Of a stretch of 64,000 nucleotides of DNA, positions 28,400 to 36,633 are shown piece after piece. The translations under genes and the position numbers were made by a program. Position 1 is the first letter of the stretch, and each line of letters opens with the position of its first letter. Below the pieces are notes generated by a model, which had not been told where the DNA came from, did not search any database, and saw only the letters and a list, made by a program, of their open reading frames with translations. The DNA comes from an uncultured Sphingomonadaceae bacterium (lineage in GTDB: Bacteria > Pseudomonadota > Alphaproteobacteria > Sphingomonadales > Sphingomonadaceae): NCBI GenBank assembly GCA_938050045.1, contig CALLJS010000010.1, forward strand, positions 124,001 to 188,000, in the 5' to 3' direction.

Positions 28400-28420
28400 G
28401 ATATTAGAGGGTTATAATTA

Positions 28421-29035
28421 TTAGCGAGAATAAAATTCGACCACCAAATTGGGTTCCATTTTAACAGGATAAGGCACTTCATCCAATGTTGGAACGCGGT
28501 TAAATATAGCTTTTGAATTGCCATCAACGGCTACATATTCGGGGACTTCGCGTTCAGGAAGGCTTTGTGCTTCGATGACGAGAGCCATTTGTTGTGCTTT
28601 ATCAGACAATGAAACTTCTTCACCAACATTGATGCGGCGCGATGCAATATTACATTTTGTGCCATTTACGCGAATATGCCCATGGCTAACCAATTGGCGT
28701 GCAGCGAAAATTGTAGGTGCAAATTTTGCGCGGTAAACGATCATATCCAAGCGGCGCTCTAGCAGGCCGATTAGGTTTTGGCTGGTATCGCCTTTAATTT
28801 TTGTAGCCTCTGTATAGCAACGCTTAAACTGTTTTTCGGTAACATCGCCATAATAGCCCTTAAGCTTTTGTTTGGCGCGAAGCTGAGTACCATAATCGGA
28901 TAGCTTGCCCTTGCGGCGTTGACCATGCTGACCAGGCCCATAATCACGGCGGTTTACAGGCGATTTGGGGCGACCCCAAATATTTTCGCCCATACGGCGG
29001 TCTAATTTATATTTTGATGCGGTACGTTTTGTCAT
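28421..29035 (-). CDS. rpsD: 30S ribosomal protein S4
   Basis: S4 is a primary 16S rRNA-binding protein that starts small-subunit assembly. From the chosen ATG the length is 204 residues, the usual size. The protein begins [20 protein letters not shown], then has [14 protein letters not shown] and an S4 RNA-binding domain containing [17 protein letters not shown] and [18 protein letters not shown] ribosome binding site lies ten bases upstream of 29035. The 5' region folds into two hairpins (29084-29148) and the gene ends in a good terminator, so it is probably a single-gene transcript. Confidence 0.98.
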   Translation of the reverse strand: MTKRTASKYKLDRRMGENIWGRPKSPVNRRDYGPGQHGQRRKGKLSDYGTQLRAKQKLKGYYGDVTEKQFKRCYTEATKIKGDTSQNLIGLLERRLDMIVYRAKFAPTIFAARQLVSHGHIRVNGTKCNIASRRINVGEEVSLSDKAQQMALVIEAQSLPEREVPEYVAVDGNSKAIFNRVPTLDEVPYPVKMEPNLVVEFYSR

Positions 29036-29083
29036 GTTCAAAACTCCAATTTGCAGTTTAATGTTAAGTTTCCGGAATCGCAC

Positions 29084-29148
29084 CATCAAATCTGTTGATT
29101 TGATGCGGCTAACGCTTCACCGGAGTGCGCAGCCAATTACGAAGCGTT
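29084..29148 (-). promoter_or_regulatory. structured 5' leader of rpsD (two hairpins)
   Basis: Just upstream of rpsD, the transcribed leader contains two perfect stems. Arms 29111-29118 and 29141-29148 (AACGCTTC/GAAGCGTT) close a 22-base loop, and arms 29084-29092 and 29097-29105 (CATCAAATC/GATTTGATG) close a four-base loop. They follow each other in the RNA and end about 50 bases before the start codon. S4 represses its own synthesis through leader RNA in other bacteria; whether this does so is inference. Confidence 0.5.
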
Positions 29149-29243
29149 CCCATTAGCTGCTCCATGCTATAAGTCAAGATAATTTGCCAAGGCATTATGA
29201 TTATACACTCGACATCGCGCAAATTAGCGATTATCGAGCGCGA

Positions 29244-29567
29244 ATGACCAACAATAGCACCCCTACGATCAAAGCCCCACCGCATTGCGCGGATATGGCC
29301 GAAGTGCGCCAAGGCGTTGATGAGGTTGATCGACAGTTGGTGGAATTGCTGGCTCTGCGTTTTGGATATATGGATGCTGCGGCGCGGATTAAAGCGAATA
29401 AATCTGATGTGCGCGATGAAAAAAGAAAAGCACAAGTCATTAATAATGCTGCAAATTTAGCAGAAAAATATGGACTTTCTCGCGCAACAATAACGCAATT
29501 ATGGGACGATTTAGTCGAGGCTTCCATCGCCCATGAAGATAAAAAATGGGATGATTTACGCAGCTAA
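29244..29567 (+). CDS. chorismate mutase (AroQ-type)
   Basis: This 107-residue protein is an all-helical AroQ-class chorismate mutase, converting chorismate to prephenate for Phe and Tyr synthesis. Visible motifs are RQGVDEVDRQLVELLALR in helix 1, then AARIKANKSDVRDEKRKAQV with the active-site Lys and Arg, and LWDDLVEASIAHED at the end. The frame opens at a TTG at 29184; I use ATG 29244 because the family starts close to it. It lies alone, divergent from rpsD and convergent with trmJ. An isochorismate-pyruvate lyase (PchB-like) role is the alternative. Confidence 0.88.
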   Translation: MTNNSTPTIKAPPHCADMAEVRQGVDEVDRQLVELLALRFGYMDAAARIKANKSDVRDEKRKAQVINNAANLAEKYGLSRATITQLWDDLVEASIAHEDKKWDDLRS

Positions 29568-29613
29568 ATTTTGCAAAATGGCCAGAAATTTGCAAAATGG
29601 CCAGAAAAGCGTA

Positions 29614-30372
29614 TCAATTTTCTTGTGACTTTTTGTCGCGTTTTTGTGACATAGTGTCGCGTGGACGTGCTTTTTTGTCTAATGTATGAATAACGCCGCG
29701 CAATGTGCGTATTTCCAATTCATTCCAAGCAGCTTTTGTCATAATATTGCGCAATGTTCTTTGCGTAGCTTCTGTGCGTTCGATGGGATAAAAATAACCC
29801 TTCTTATCAAGAGCAGCATATAATTGCGCGATCATAGCATCCAATTCATATTGCGGAGCAGGGGGTAAAATATCGGATTTTGATGGTATCGCTAAATTTT
29901 GAGTTTTTGACCATTCATAAGCGCATAATATTACAGCCTGTGCCAAATTAAGCGAGCCAAATTTTGGATTGATCGGAACAGTGATGATTGATTTAGCCAC
30001 CGTTACATCATCGCTCTCTAATCCAGAGCGTTCGGGGCCAAATAATAGCGCGCTGCGGCCTTGATTTATGTGCATTTCTTGCGCAGCTTGCACGGGCGTA
30101 ATTACGGGCTTTGTCACACCACGTTTGCGCACTGTAGTAGCATAAATATGATGGCAATCAGAAACAGCACTGGCCAGATCATCATAAATTTGTGCTTTTT
30201 CGAGCACGACATCGGCGCCTGCTGCCGATGGGCCTGCGCTTGGGTTGGGCCAGCCATCGCGCGGTTCAACGATGCGCAATTCGCTAAGGCCAAAATTGAG
30301 CATAGCGCGCGCGACTTTACCGATATTTTCGCCAAGTTGCGGGCGCACCAATAATATGATGGGTTTTTCCAT
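29614..30372 (-). CDS. trmJ: tRNA/rRNA 2'-O-methyltransferase, TrmJ-like (SPOUT)
   Basis: This 252-residue SPOUT-class methyltransferase is of the TrmJ type (2'-O-methylation of position 32 in some tRNAs). Motif 1 is LVRPQLGENIGKVARAMLNFG, with the Arg and Asn near the start; motif 2 is LLFGPERSGLESDD; motif 3 is VPINPKFGSLNLAQAV, whose loop forms the SAM knot. It is the last gene of the nrdR run, starting five bases after the nrdR stop. The RNA target cannot be read from the sequence. Confidence 0.9.
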   Translation of the reverse strand: MEKPIILLVRPQLGENIGKVARAMLNFGLSELRIVEPRDGWPNPSAGPSAAGADVVLEKAQIYDDLASAVSDCHHIYATTVRKRGVTKPVITPVQAAQEMHINQGRSALLFGPERSGLESDDVTVAKSIITVPINPKFGSLNLAQAVILCAYEWSKTQNLAIPSKSDILPPAPQYELDAMIAQLYAALDKKGYFYPIERTEATQRTLRNIMTKAAWNELEIRTLRGVIHTLDKKARPRDTMSQKRDKKSQEN

Positions 30373-30377
30373 AAGGG

Positions 30378-30842
30378 TTATTGGTCTTTAGCAGCATCTT
30401 GGACGCTGCCTGCAAAATCTTCAAAATCGCTAGCTTCGGTGAAATCTTTATAAACGGATGCAAAGCGAATATAGGCTACGCTATCTAGCTGTTTGAGACC
30501 ATCCATCACCAATTCACCAATGCGTTTTGATGGTATTTCATTCTCACCGCTCGTTTCTAATTGTCGCTGAATACCCGATACTAATTGTTCGATACGCTCA
30601 TTATCAATAGAGCGTTTTTGACAGGCCAATGATATACTGCGGGTTAATTTTCCACGATCAAATGCCTCGCGCTTTTCGCCGCTTTTGGAAATGGTAATCT
30701 CACGTAATTGGATACGCTCAAATGTCGTAAAGCGCGCCGCGCAGCTCTCGCATTGACGGCGGCGTCTTATGGTCGCCCCATCTTCGGTCGGCCGACTATC
30801 TTTAACTTGGCTATCTTCATTAGCGCAAAAGGGGCATCGCAT
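30378..30842 (-). CDS. nrdR: transcriptional repressor NrdR
   Basis: NrdR is a zinc-finger and ATP-cone regulator of ribonucleotide reductase genes. The 154-residue protein has the CPFC...CESC zinc ribbon at the N-terminus with [13 protein letters not shown] between, and the ATP cone from [18 protein letters not shown] onward. The length is typical. It follows a zinc-ribbon membrane-protein gene after three bases and precedes trmJ by five, so the three are co-transcribed. No NrdR box is visible here; targets would be elsewhere. Confidence 0.97.
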   Translation of the reverse strand: MRCPFCANEDSQVKDSRPTEDGATIRRRRQCESCAARFTTFERIQLREITISKSGEKREAFDRGKLTRSISLACQKRSIDNERIEQLVSGIQRQLETSGENEIPSKRIGELVMDGLKQLDSVAYIRFASVYKDFTEASDFEDFAGSVQDAAKDQ

Positions 30843-30845
30843 ATG

Positions 30846-31196
30846 TTATTTTTTTTCTTTTTCTTTATTTTTTTGAATGTGGCGATAGGCTACTAATCCC
30901 GCACCGGCGGCTGCGCCCGTTAAAATTCCAATCGGCGCAATAACGCTTGCTACAGCACCAATGGCCGCGCCGCCAGCAACTTTTTTTGCGCTGTCTTTAT
31001 CGGCCAAATGTTTGCCGTTATGATAGGTGTCTTTAGCAGCCCCCAAAAATTCTGTAGCGGCTTCGCCAACATAATGTTTCGCCTGAGAGGTAAAGCTCTC
31101 AGCGGCGCGTTGTTCAGCAGTTTTTTCGCCGCATTGCGGGCAAAATTTAATAGCTGCGCTGATTTCAGCATCGCATATAGTGCAATATTGTGTCAT
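30846..31196 (-). CDS. zinc-ribbon small membrane protein, copy 1
   Basis: This 116-residue protein starts MTQYCTICD with a CxxC...CxxC zinc ribbon (YCTIC and FCPQCGEK). A charged linker with SQAKHYVGEAATEFLG follows, then a Gly/Ala-rich hydrophobic segment (about 80-105) and a basic tail ending AYRHIQKNKEKEK. It resembles its neighbour at 31267-31599: same ribbon, linker and final YRH motif. Family and function are unknown. The ATG at 31196 has AAAGGG nearby. It is separated from nrdR by three bases. Confidence 0.75.
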   Translation of the reverse strand: MTQYCTICDAEISAAIKFCPQCGEKTAEQRAAESFTSQAKHYVGEAATEFLGAAKDTYHNGKHLADKDSAKKVAGGAAIGAVASVIAPIGILTGAAAGAGLVAYRHIQKNKEKEKK

Positions 31197-31266
31197 AAAT
31201 ACCCTTTCTAGCTGTATTATGGTTGTAATACGGTAAAAAGTCAACTTTTTATTTATCGAGTAAAAT

Positions 31267-31599
31267 TCATTCGGCGTCATTGTCATTGCTAAAATGACGA
31301 TAAGCACCAACCCCAATACCAACGGCCAAACCAGCGGTTAATCCAATGAATGAAATTCCAACAATCGCTGTGGTGGCCGCCCCTGTAATGATAAGCTTAC
31401 CAACATCGCTGCCCGTTATCATATTATCATCATCGATCAATTCTTCAGCGGCTTTGTTGATATAATGCTCGGCTTGGTGGGTGAAATCGGCGTCTTCAAT
31501 AGACCCAGAGAGAAAGTCACCGCAGTTGGAACAAAATTTGTCACAATCGGGAACAGACTCTTTGCAAGCATTGCAGTGTATGAAGATATTATCGGCCAT
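31267..31599 (-). CDS. zinc-ribbon small membrane protein, copy 2
   Basis: This 110-residue protein has a CxxC...CxxC zinc ribbon (HCNACKES and FCSNCGDF), a linker containing HQAEHYINKAAEEL, a hydrophobic Gly/Ala-rich segment (about 70-98) and a C-terminal AYRHFSND. It looks like a paralogue of the next gene. Start is ATG 31599; the open frame extends to a TTG at 31608. No function is known. It is between glyA (61-base gap) and copy 1 (70-base gap). Confidence 0.72.
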   Translation of the reverse strand: MADNIFIHCNACKESVPDCDKFCSNCGDFLSGSIEDADFTHQAEHYINKAAEELIDDDNMITGSDVGKLIITGAATTAIVGISFIGLTAGLAVGIGVGAYRHFSNDNDAE

Positions 31600-31660
31600 T
31601 GCTATCAATATAGAGTATATTGATAGAAATTACCATATGAGCAAAAAGCTGCTTATCCGT

Positions 31661-32938
31661 TTATAATTCAGGATAAATAGGAAAGCGAACGCATAGAGCT
31701 TCGACACGTTTTTTAACGTCAGCCTCAACAGCAGCATCGCCATTTTCGCCTTTGTCGCGTAATCCATCCAACACATCGGCAATCATATCGGCAATTTCTT
31801 CAAATTCTGCCGTGCCAAAGCCGCGCGTTGTGCCTGCGGGAGAGCCCACTCTGATGCCGCTGGTTTTTGTCGGGGGCAGGGGATCAAAGGGAATGCCATT
31901 TTTATTACAGGTAATGCTCGCGCGTTCTAAAGCTTCATCGGCATCGCGGCCAGTAACGCCCAATGGTGTAAGATCAATCAACGCCAAATGCGTATCTGTA
32001 CCGCCCGCAACCACATCAGCACCGCGTTTTTTTAGGCGATTGGCAAGGGCCTGTGCATTGGCGATGACGGCTTTGCTATAATCCTTAAATTCGGGGCGCA
32101 ATGCTTCGCCAAAGGCTACGGCTTTGGCAGCGATGACATGCATCAAAGGGCCGCCTTGTAAGCCTGGGAATACGGCTGAATTAAATTTTTTGCCCAAAGC
32201 TTCATCATTGGACAATATCATACCACCGCGCGGGCCGCGCAAAGTTTTGTGCGTAGTGGTGGTGACGACATGCGCATGCGGCAAGGGCGATGGATGGATG
32301 CCAGCGGCGACTAAACCAGCGAAATGCGCCATATCGACGTGTAGATAAGCCCCAACCATATCGGCAATTGCCCGGAAACGTTTGAAATCGATGATACGCG
32401 GATAGGCGCTGCCACCCGCAATGATGATAGCAGGCTTATGCTCTTTTGCGAGGCGTTCTACTTCGTCATAATCAATCAGATGATCGTCTTTGCGCACGCC
32501 ATATTGCACCGCATTAAACCATTTGCCCGATAGTGCAGGTTTTGCGCCGTGGGTGAGATGTCCACCCGCATCAAGGCTCATGCCCAAAACCGTATCACCT
32601 GGTTTAACGAGTGCCAGCATAACCGCGCCATTGGCTTGCGCACCGCTATGCGGTTGAACATTGATATATTTACAATCAAACAATTGTTTGGCGCGCTCTA
32701 TTGCTAATGTTTCGACCCCATCGGATGGGGCGCACCCTTGGTAATAACGTTTGCCAGGATAGCCTTCGGCATATTTATTGGTAAAGACGCTGCCTTGGGC
32801 TTCTAAGACGGCTTTAGACACAATATTTTCGGATGCAATCAGCTCAATCTGCTTTTTTTCGCGGTTAATCTCTGCGCCAATATGCGCGGCAATATCAGGA
32901 TCAGATTGGCTTAACGATTGAGAGAAAAAATTGCTCAT
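31661..32938 (-). CDS. glyA: serine hydroxymethyltransferase
   Basis: GlyA interconverts serine and glycine with tetrahydrofolate and supplies one-carbon units. The 425-residue protein has the expected landmarks: [10 protein letters not shown] near the N-terminus, [27 protein letters not shown], and the pyridoxal-phosphate lysine in [16 protein letters not shown]. It follows rpiB after 24 bases on the minus strand and lies upstream of the zinc-ribbon/nrdR group. The order rpiB-glyA-nrdR is common in alphaproteobacteria. Confidence 0.98.
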   Translation of the reverse strand: MSNFFSQSLSQSDPDIAAHIGAEINREKKQIELIASENIVSKAVLEAQGSVFTNKYAEGYPGKRYYQGCAPSDGVETLAIERAKQLFDCKYINVQPHSGAQANGAVMLALVKPGDTVLGMSLDAGGHLTHGAKPALSGKWFNAVQYGVRKDDHLIDYDEVERLAKEHKPAIIIAGGSAYPRIIDFKRFRAIADMVGAYLHVDMAHFAGLVAAGIHPSPLPHAHVVTTTTHKTLRGPRGGMILSNDEALGKKFNSAVFPGLQGGPLMHVIAAKAVAFGEALRPEFKDYSKAVIANAQALANRLKKRGADVVAGGTDTHLALIDLTPLGVTGRDADEALERASITCNKNGIPFDPLPPTKTSGIRVGSPAGTTRGFGTAEFEEIADMIADVLDGLRDKGENGDAAVEADVKKRVEALCVRFPIYPEL

Positions 32939-32962
32939 ATTATGTCCTTATCATAGCAAAAA

Positions 32963-33397
32963 TTATGCAGGGTTGGATAATTTATCGACACGGCGCTGGT
33001 GACGATCACCGGCAAATTCGGTGTTTAAGAATTGATTGATGCAATCTTTTGCTGTCTCTATCCCAATTAAGCGCGCGCCCATGGCAATGGCATTGGCATC
33101 ATTATGTTCGCGGCATAATCTAGCAGAAAGGCTATCCGATACTAGGGCACATCGGCACGCGGGGTTGCGATTAACCGCTATGGAAATGCCTATGCCCGAG
33201 CCGCACAATGCTATGCCGCGTCCAGCTTTGCCGCTGGCAATTGCATCGGCCAATTTATAGCCATAATCGGGATAATCGACGCTCTCGGAGCCTTGGGGGC
33301 CCAAGTCCAAAACGTCATGGCCATTGTCTCGCAGCCATGTGATTAGCGCAGACTTCATATCGGTCGCTGCATGATCGGAAGCAATAGCAATGCGCAT
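32963..33397 (-). CDS. rpiB: ribose 5-phosphate isomerase B
   Basis: RpiB interconverts ribose 5-phosphate and ribulose 5-phosphate in the pentose phosphate pathway. From ATG 33397 (MRIAIASDHAATDMK) it has 144 residues. The motifs ALCGSGIGISIAVNR with the catalytic Cys, and CREHNDANAIAMGARL, are typical. GAGG lies seven bases before the ATG. It is the first gene of the run; the divergent small membrane gene is 128 bases away across a region with an inverted repeat. Confidence 0.96.
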   Translation of the reverse strand: MRIAIASDHAATDMKSALITWLRDNGHDVLDLGPQGSESVDYPDYGYKLADAIASGKAGRGIALCGSGIGISIAVNRNPACRCALVSDSLSARLCREHNDANAIAMGARLIGIETAKDCINQFLNTEFAGDRHQRRVDKLSNPA

Positions 33398-33442
33398 AGG
33401 AAACCTCAATCTGTGATTCGCTGTTTTTGCTGTCTATGCGAG

Positions 33443-33506
33443 TGGTGTCAAAAGGCCAAGTCAAAAGCCTTAGTTTTCCACAAAAAACTCTACACATTTG
33501 ACACCA
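33443..33506. promoter_or_regulatory. 10-bp inverted repeat between divergent rpiB and small ORF
   Basis: TGGTGTCAAA (33443-33452) and TTTGACACCA (33497-33506) are a perfect 10-base inverted repeat separated by 44 bases. Each arm carries a TTGACA -35-like hexamer, one on each strand, pointing away from the other towards rpiB and the small ORF. It may be a pair of divergent promoters or an operator. Matching -10 boxes are weak. Confidence 0.4.
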
Positions 33507-33525
33507 ATTGTTATAGGCTAAAATT

Positions 33526-33735
33526 ATGACTAATATCATTCTTACCATCATGATGTTCGCGGCCTTTATTTTGTTTTGGGCTGCGTGGAGAATGCGCGGT
33601 GATAAGGAATTGCGTCAAAAAATGTTTTTGATGATCGTCGCAGGGCTTGTGATTATCGCCAATGTGGTGATTTGGACATTACCCACCAAGAGCGGGAAAA
33701 CGCTAGCCGATGATGAGATCGAACTGGCGGGGTGA
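33526..33735 (+). CDS. small membrane protein, unknown function
   Basis: This 69-residue protein has two predicted membrane helices (about 5-20 and 34-51) linked by a basic loop (RMRGDKELRQK). I do not recognise a domain. It is divergent from rpiB and ends seven bases before the stop of the convergent gene at 33743. The layout looks like a real gene (ATG start, no overlap with neighbours), and related short membrane proteins occur in sphingomonads as I recall, but that is not verifiable here. Confidence 0.6.
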   Translation: MTNIILTIMMFAAFILFWAAWRMRGDKELRQKMFLMIVAGLVIIANVVIWTLPTKSGKTLADDEIELAG

Positions 33736-33742
33736 TATTAAT

Positions 33743-34675
33743 TTATTTTGACTTATATCCAACAGGTTTGGATGCGCTAATAGGCCCGACAAAATAATAG
33801 CCATCGAAGCTAGGGTTATAGTTTTTATCACCTTCTGACCATAATGCCATACGCGGGTTGCCGCCGATATTTTGGGCATTAGCTCTGGATGAATATTTTC
33901 CACAACTAATATCTTTGGACGTAACATCCTTAGTGTTTATATTCTTTGAGATACAATTCCAGCTAGTCCCATCCAGATATAATTGCAGTAATGAGATTAC
34001 TTTTTCTGTTTCTGCCAATTTCATAGCCATGAGGTCATGTTTGCCTAAACCAAAATCTGCGCTATTTTTTTCAGCATGAAGATTGCCAACTAATATGACA
34101 ACATGATCATAATGATCTTTTTGGGCTGCATTGCGAATATTCTCAGCTTGCGCGGCTTCATGCGGCCCTTGGCCTTTCAAATGCTTAAACTTTTCTCTTT
34201 GCTGGTCATTTTTTGTACCGTTAAAAGCGGTAATATCAATATTATGACCGCGTGATTTTAGAGTATGTAATCTTTTTAGGGCGGCTAACATGGCTTGGCT
34301 GGCAATGCCGTCTTGACGCCCTTTCCATGCACTGATGTTATCAGCCATTTCTGCGATGAAATCATCTTCGCTCGCTTCCCAGACTTTCCGAAATAATGCA
34401 TCATCTTGAGAATTAAATTCTATTGCAATCAGAACGCTATCCCCCGTTTCATCGGCATTGGGTTTACTGACAGCGCAGACATATTCGGTGAAGGCTTCTG
34501 GTGATTGTACATTCCCGTGCCATTCACCAAATATAAGGAAGCCATTTTGGGACTTTTCTCTGATCGCTTCCCACCCTTGCAGGGGGCTGCAATCATTGCT
34601 TTGATCGGTTGCATGGGTTTCAGGCGCTAAAAGCGATGTTATAAATAGTGCAGACGAAATAATATGTTTGAGCAT
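33743..34675 (-). CDS. exported Tiki/ChaN-like protein (putative)
   Basis: This 310-residue protein has an N-terminal signal peptide (LKHIISSALFITSLLAPETHA). The mature part has two motifs that recall the ChaN/EreA-like Tiki superfamily: GFLIFGEWHGNVQSPEAF early and VVILVGNLHAEKNS about 130 residues later, where the Glu-His and Gly-Asn-x-His positions are typical metal or haem ligands. Four C-terminal cysteines (in WNCISKN and SCGKY plus earlier CSPLQG and VCAVS) suggest disulfides. The function is unproven. It lies between the small membrane gene and the hydrolase gene, on the minus strand. Confidence 0.6.
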   Translation of the reverse strand: MLKHIISSALFITSLLAPETHATDQSNDCSPLQGWEAIREKSQNGFLIFGEWHGNVQSPEAFTEYVCAVSKPNADETGDSVLIAIEFNSQDDALFRKVWEASEDDFIAEMADNISAWKGRQDGIASQAMLAALKRLHTLKSRGHNIDITAFNGTKNDQQREKFKHLKGQGPHEAAQAENIRNAAQKDHYDHVVILVGNLHAEKNSADFGLGKHDLMAMKLAETEKVISLLQLYLDGTSWNCISKNINTKDVTSKDISCGKYSSRANAQNIGGNPRMALWSEGDKNYNPSFDGYYFVGPISASKPVGYKSK

Positions 34676-34712
34676 TTGATAATGCTAGCAATATAATAGA
34701 ATATTGCAAAAT

Positions 34713-35369
34713 TTATTTAATCGGAGAATTGGGATCAAGGCGCATGTTGAGATAATTATCAACGCTGCCCATCATAAGCTCCATCTCGGTCTCATAAAAA
34801 TGATTGGCGCGCGGGATTTCATCATGATGCACGGTGATATGTTTTTGAGTGCGCAATTTATCGACCAATTTTTGCACGCTGCTTGGTGCAACAATCTCAT
34901 CATTGACGCCTTGGATGATGATGCCCGATGAAGGGCAGGGCGCCAGAAAGCTGAAATCATACATATTGGCGGGCGGTGATACAGAGATGAAACCGCGAAT
35001 CTCTGGACGGCGCATCAAAAGTTGCATACCGATCCATGCGCCAAAGCTAAAGCCCGCAATCCATGTGGTTTGCGCCTCGGGATGGATGCTTTGCACCCAA
35101 TCCAGAGCGGCGGCGGCATCGGATAATTCGCCAATGCCATTGTCAAATTCGCCTTGCGAGCGACCAACCCCGCGAAAATTAAAGCGCAAAGTGGCAAATC
35201 CGCGATCCACAAATGTTTTATACATGGCTTGGGTGATGCGATCATTCATCGTACCGCCTGCTTTTGGGTGCGGGTGCAATATCATTGCAACGGGTGCGCG
35301 CGGTTTTGGCGGAGGGCTAAAACGACCTTCTAAGCGACCTTCGGGACCAGGGAGTATGACTGCGGGCAT
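34713..35369 (-). CDS. alpha/beta hydrolase (COG2945-like)
   Basis: From ATG 35369 (MPAVILPGPEGRLEG) it has 218 residues. The alpha/beta hydrolase core shows MILHPHPKAGGTMND, the segment LRFNFRGVGRSQGEF, nucleophile elbow GFSFGAWIG, and a late HDEIPRANHFYE, where the His completes the triad. The frame extends to 35423; the shorter start fits the family. Substrate is unknown. It is divergent from the cysteine desulfurase operon and 37 bases upstream of the Tiki-like gene. Confidence 0.85.
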   Translation of the reverse strand: MPAVILPGPEGRLEGRFSPPPKPRAPVAMILHPHPKAGGTMNDRITQAMYKTFVDRGFATLRFNFRGVGRSQGEFDNGIGELSDAAAALDWVQSIHPEAQTTWIAGFSFGAWIGMQLLMRRPEIRGFISVSPPANMYDFSFLAPCPSSGIIIQGVNDEIVAPSSVQKLVDKLRTQKHITVHHDEIPRANHFYETEMELMMGSVDNYLNMRLDPNSPIK

Positions 35370-35520
35370 GATAATTTCATTTCTTAGTGGTGATGAAACG
35401 CCAATATTATATTGAGGCATCATAATGGATGAAAAGCCTATATAGAAAGTTACAGCGATTTCGCAACAAAAGGATTATGACTCTGTACAAATTCACAATA
35501 AACCGCCAATAAATTTGGCT

Positions 35521-36633
35521 ATGACCCAAAAAACCACTTCTGCAACAGGCCTTTATCTTGACCATGCAGCGACGACGCCAATCATTACGGTTGCGCGCGA
35601 TGCTATGGCGGCAGAGGCTCTGATATGGGCTAATCCCTCGTCTCCGCACAAAGAGGGGCGCGCGAGCAAAGCTCGATTAGAAAAATATCGGCGCAATATA
35701 TTGGATTCATTGAAATGGGATGGACATATACTCTTCACCAGCGGTGCGAGCGAGGCCATTGCTATGGTGATGCGCGCCCACAAGGGTGATATATTGGTAA
35801 ATGCTAGCGAGCATGAAGCAGTATTGGCCAGCAGCGGCTTACGAGACAGAGAGAGGCGCGCTATAAGGACTGGTCTTGATGGCGACACTAAAATCCTCCC
35901 TTTGGCCAAAGACGGGCGTATCGATCAAAATGCATTGCAGGACATAATGAGCAATAGCGCGCGCCCGCTATGCGCTATTCAATCGGTGAATAATGAAACT
36001 GGGGTCATTCAACCCATCGAGGCTCTGGGCGATATTATCCGTTTATATGAAGGCATATTATTTGCCGATTGTTCGCAAAGTGCGGGTAAATTACCGCTGC
36101 CCTTTGCCGATATGATAGCAATTTCTGCGCATAAATTTGGCGGCCCTCCAGCTATGGGAGCATTATTGGTGAAGGATTTATCCTTGTTAACCCCAACGGG
36201 CGGACAAGAACAGGGCTATCGGCGCGGGACAGAGAATGGCCCCTATGTTGCGGCTATGGCGGCGGCTCTATCGCATGGCTATGCTTGGATGGAGCAAGCC
36301 AGAGAGCTACGCAGCTATTTGGATGATGCCATTTTAAGCATGGGCGGCGATATTGTTGCCAAAGATAGCAACCGTATAGATACAATCGCCAGTTATCGCA
36401 TGCCCAATGTCGCAGCATCGGCGCAATTAATCGCCTTTGACATGAAAGGCATAGCGGTATCCGCTGGGAGTGCATGTTCTTCGGGAACGCTCAAAACCAG
36501 CCATGTATTGGAATCTATGGGTTATGAATATCCAGAGCAAGTGATTAGAGTGAGCTTTGGCCCAGAAACAAATAAAGATAATATCGATAGTTTCATTGCC
36601 GTTTGGCGCGATTTTTATGAGCAGCACCGATGA
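35521..36633 (+). CDS. cysteine desulfurase (class V aminotransferase), copy 1
   Basis: This 370-residue pyridoxal-phosphate enzyme takes sulfur from cysteine for Fe-S or other cofactors. Motifs are YLDHAATTPI at the N-terminus, FTSGASEAIAMVM, SVNNETGVIQPIE, the PLP lysine in SAHKFGGPPAMGAL, and the active cysteine in AGSACSSGTLKTSHVL. All essential residues appear intact. Start is ATG 35521 rather than the TTG two codons before. It overlaps copy 2 by four bases (ATGA), so the two are made together. Sequence is closer to a NifS/IscS-type than to SufS. Confidence 0.9.
   Translation: MTQKTTSATGLYLDHAATTPIITVARDAMAAEALIWANPSSPHKEGRASKARLEKYRRNILDSLKWDGHILFTSGASEAIAMVMRAHKGDILVNASEHEAVLASSGLRDRERRAIRTGLDGDTKILPLAKDGRIDQNALQDIMSNSARPLCAIQSVNNETGVIQPIEALGDIIRLYEGILFADCSQSAGKLPLPFADMIAISAHKFGGPPAMGALLVKDLSLLTPTGGQEQGYRRGTENGPYVAAMAAALSHGYAWMEQARELRSYLDDAILSMGGDIVAKDSNRIDTIASYRMPNVAASAQLIAFDMKGIAVSAGSACSSGTLKTSHVLESMGYEYPEQVIRVSFGPETNKDNIDSFIAVWRDFYEQHR

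Noticed and set aside
28192-28420. Open frame of 111 codons on the minus strand between rpsD and the M28 gene
   Set aside because: It overlaps the end of rpsD and the terminator and has no domain; composition and start look random.
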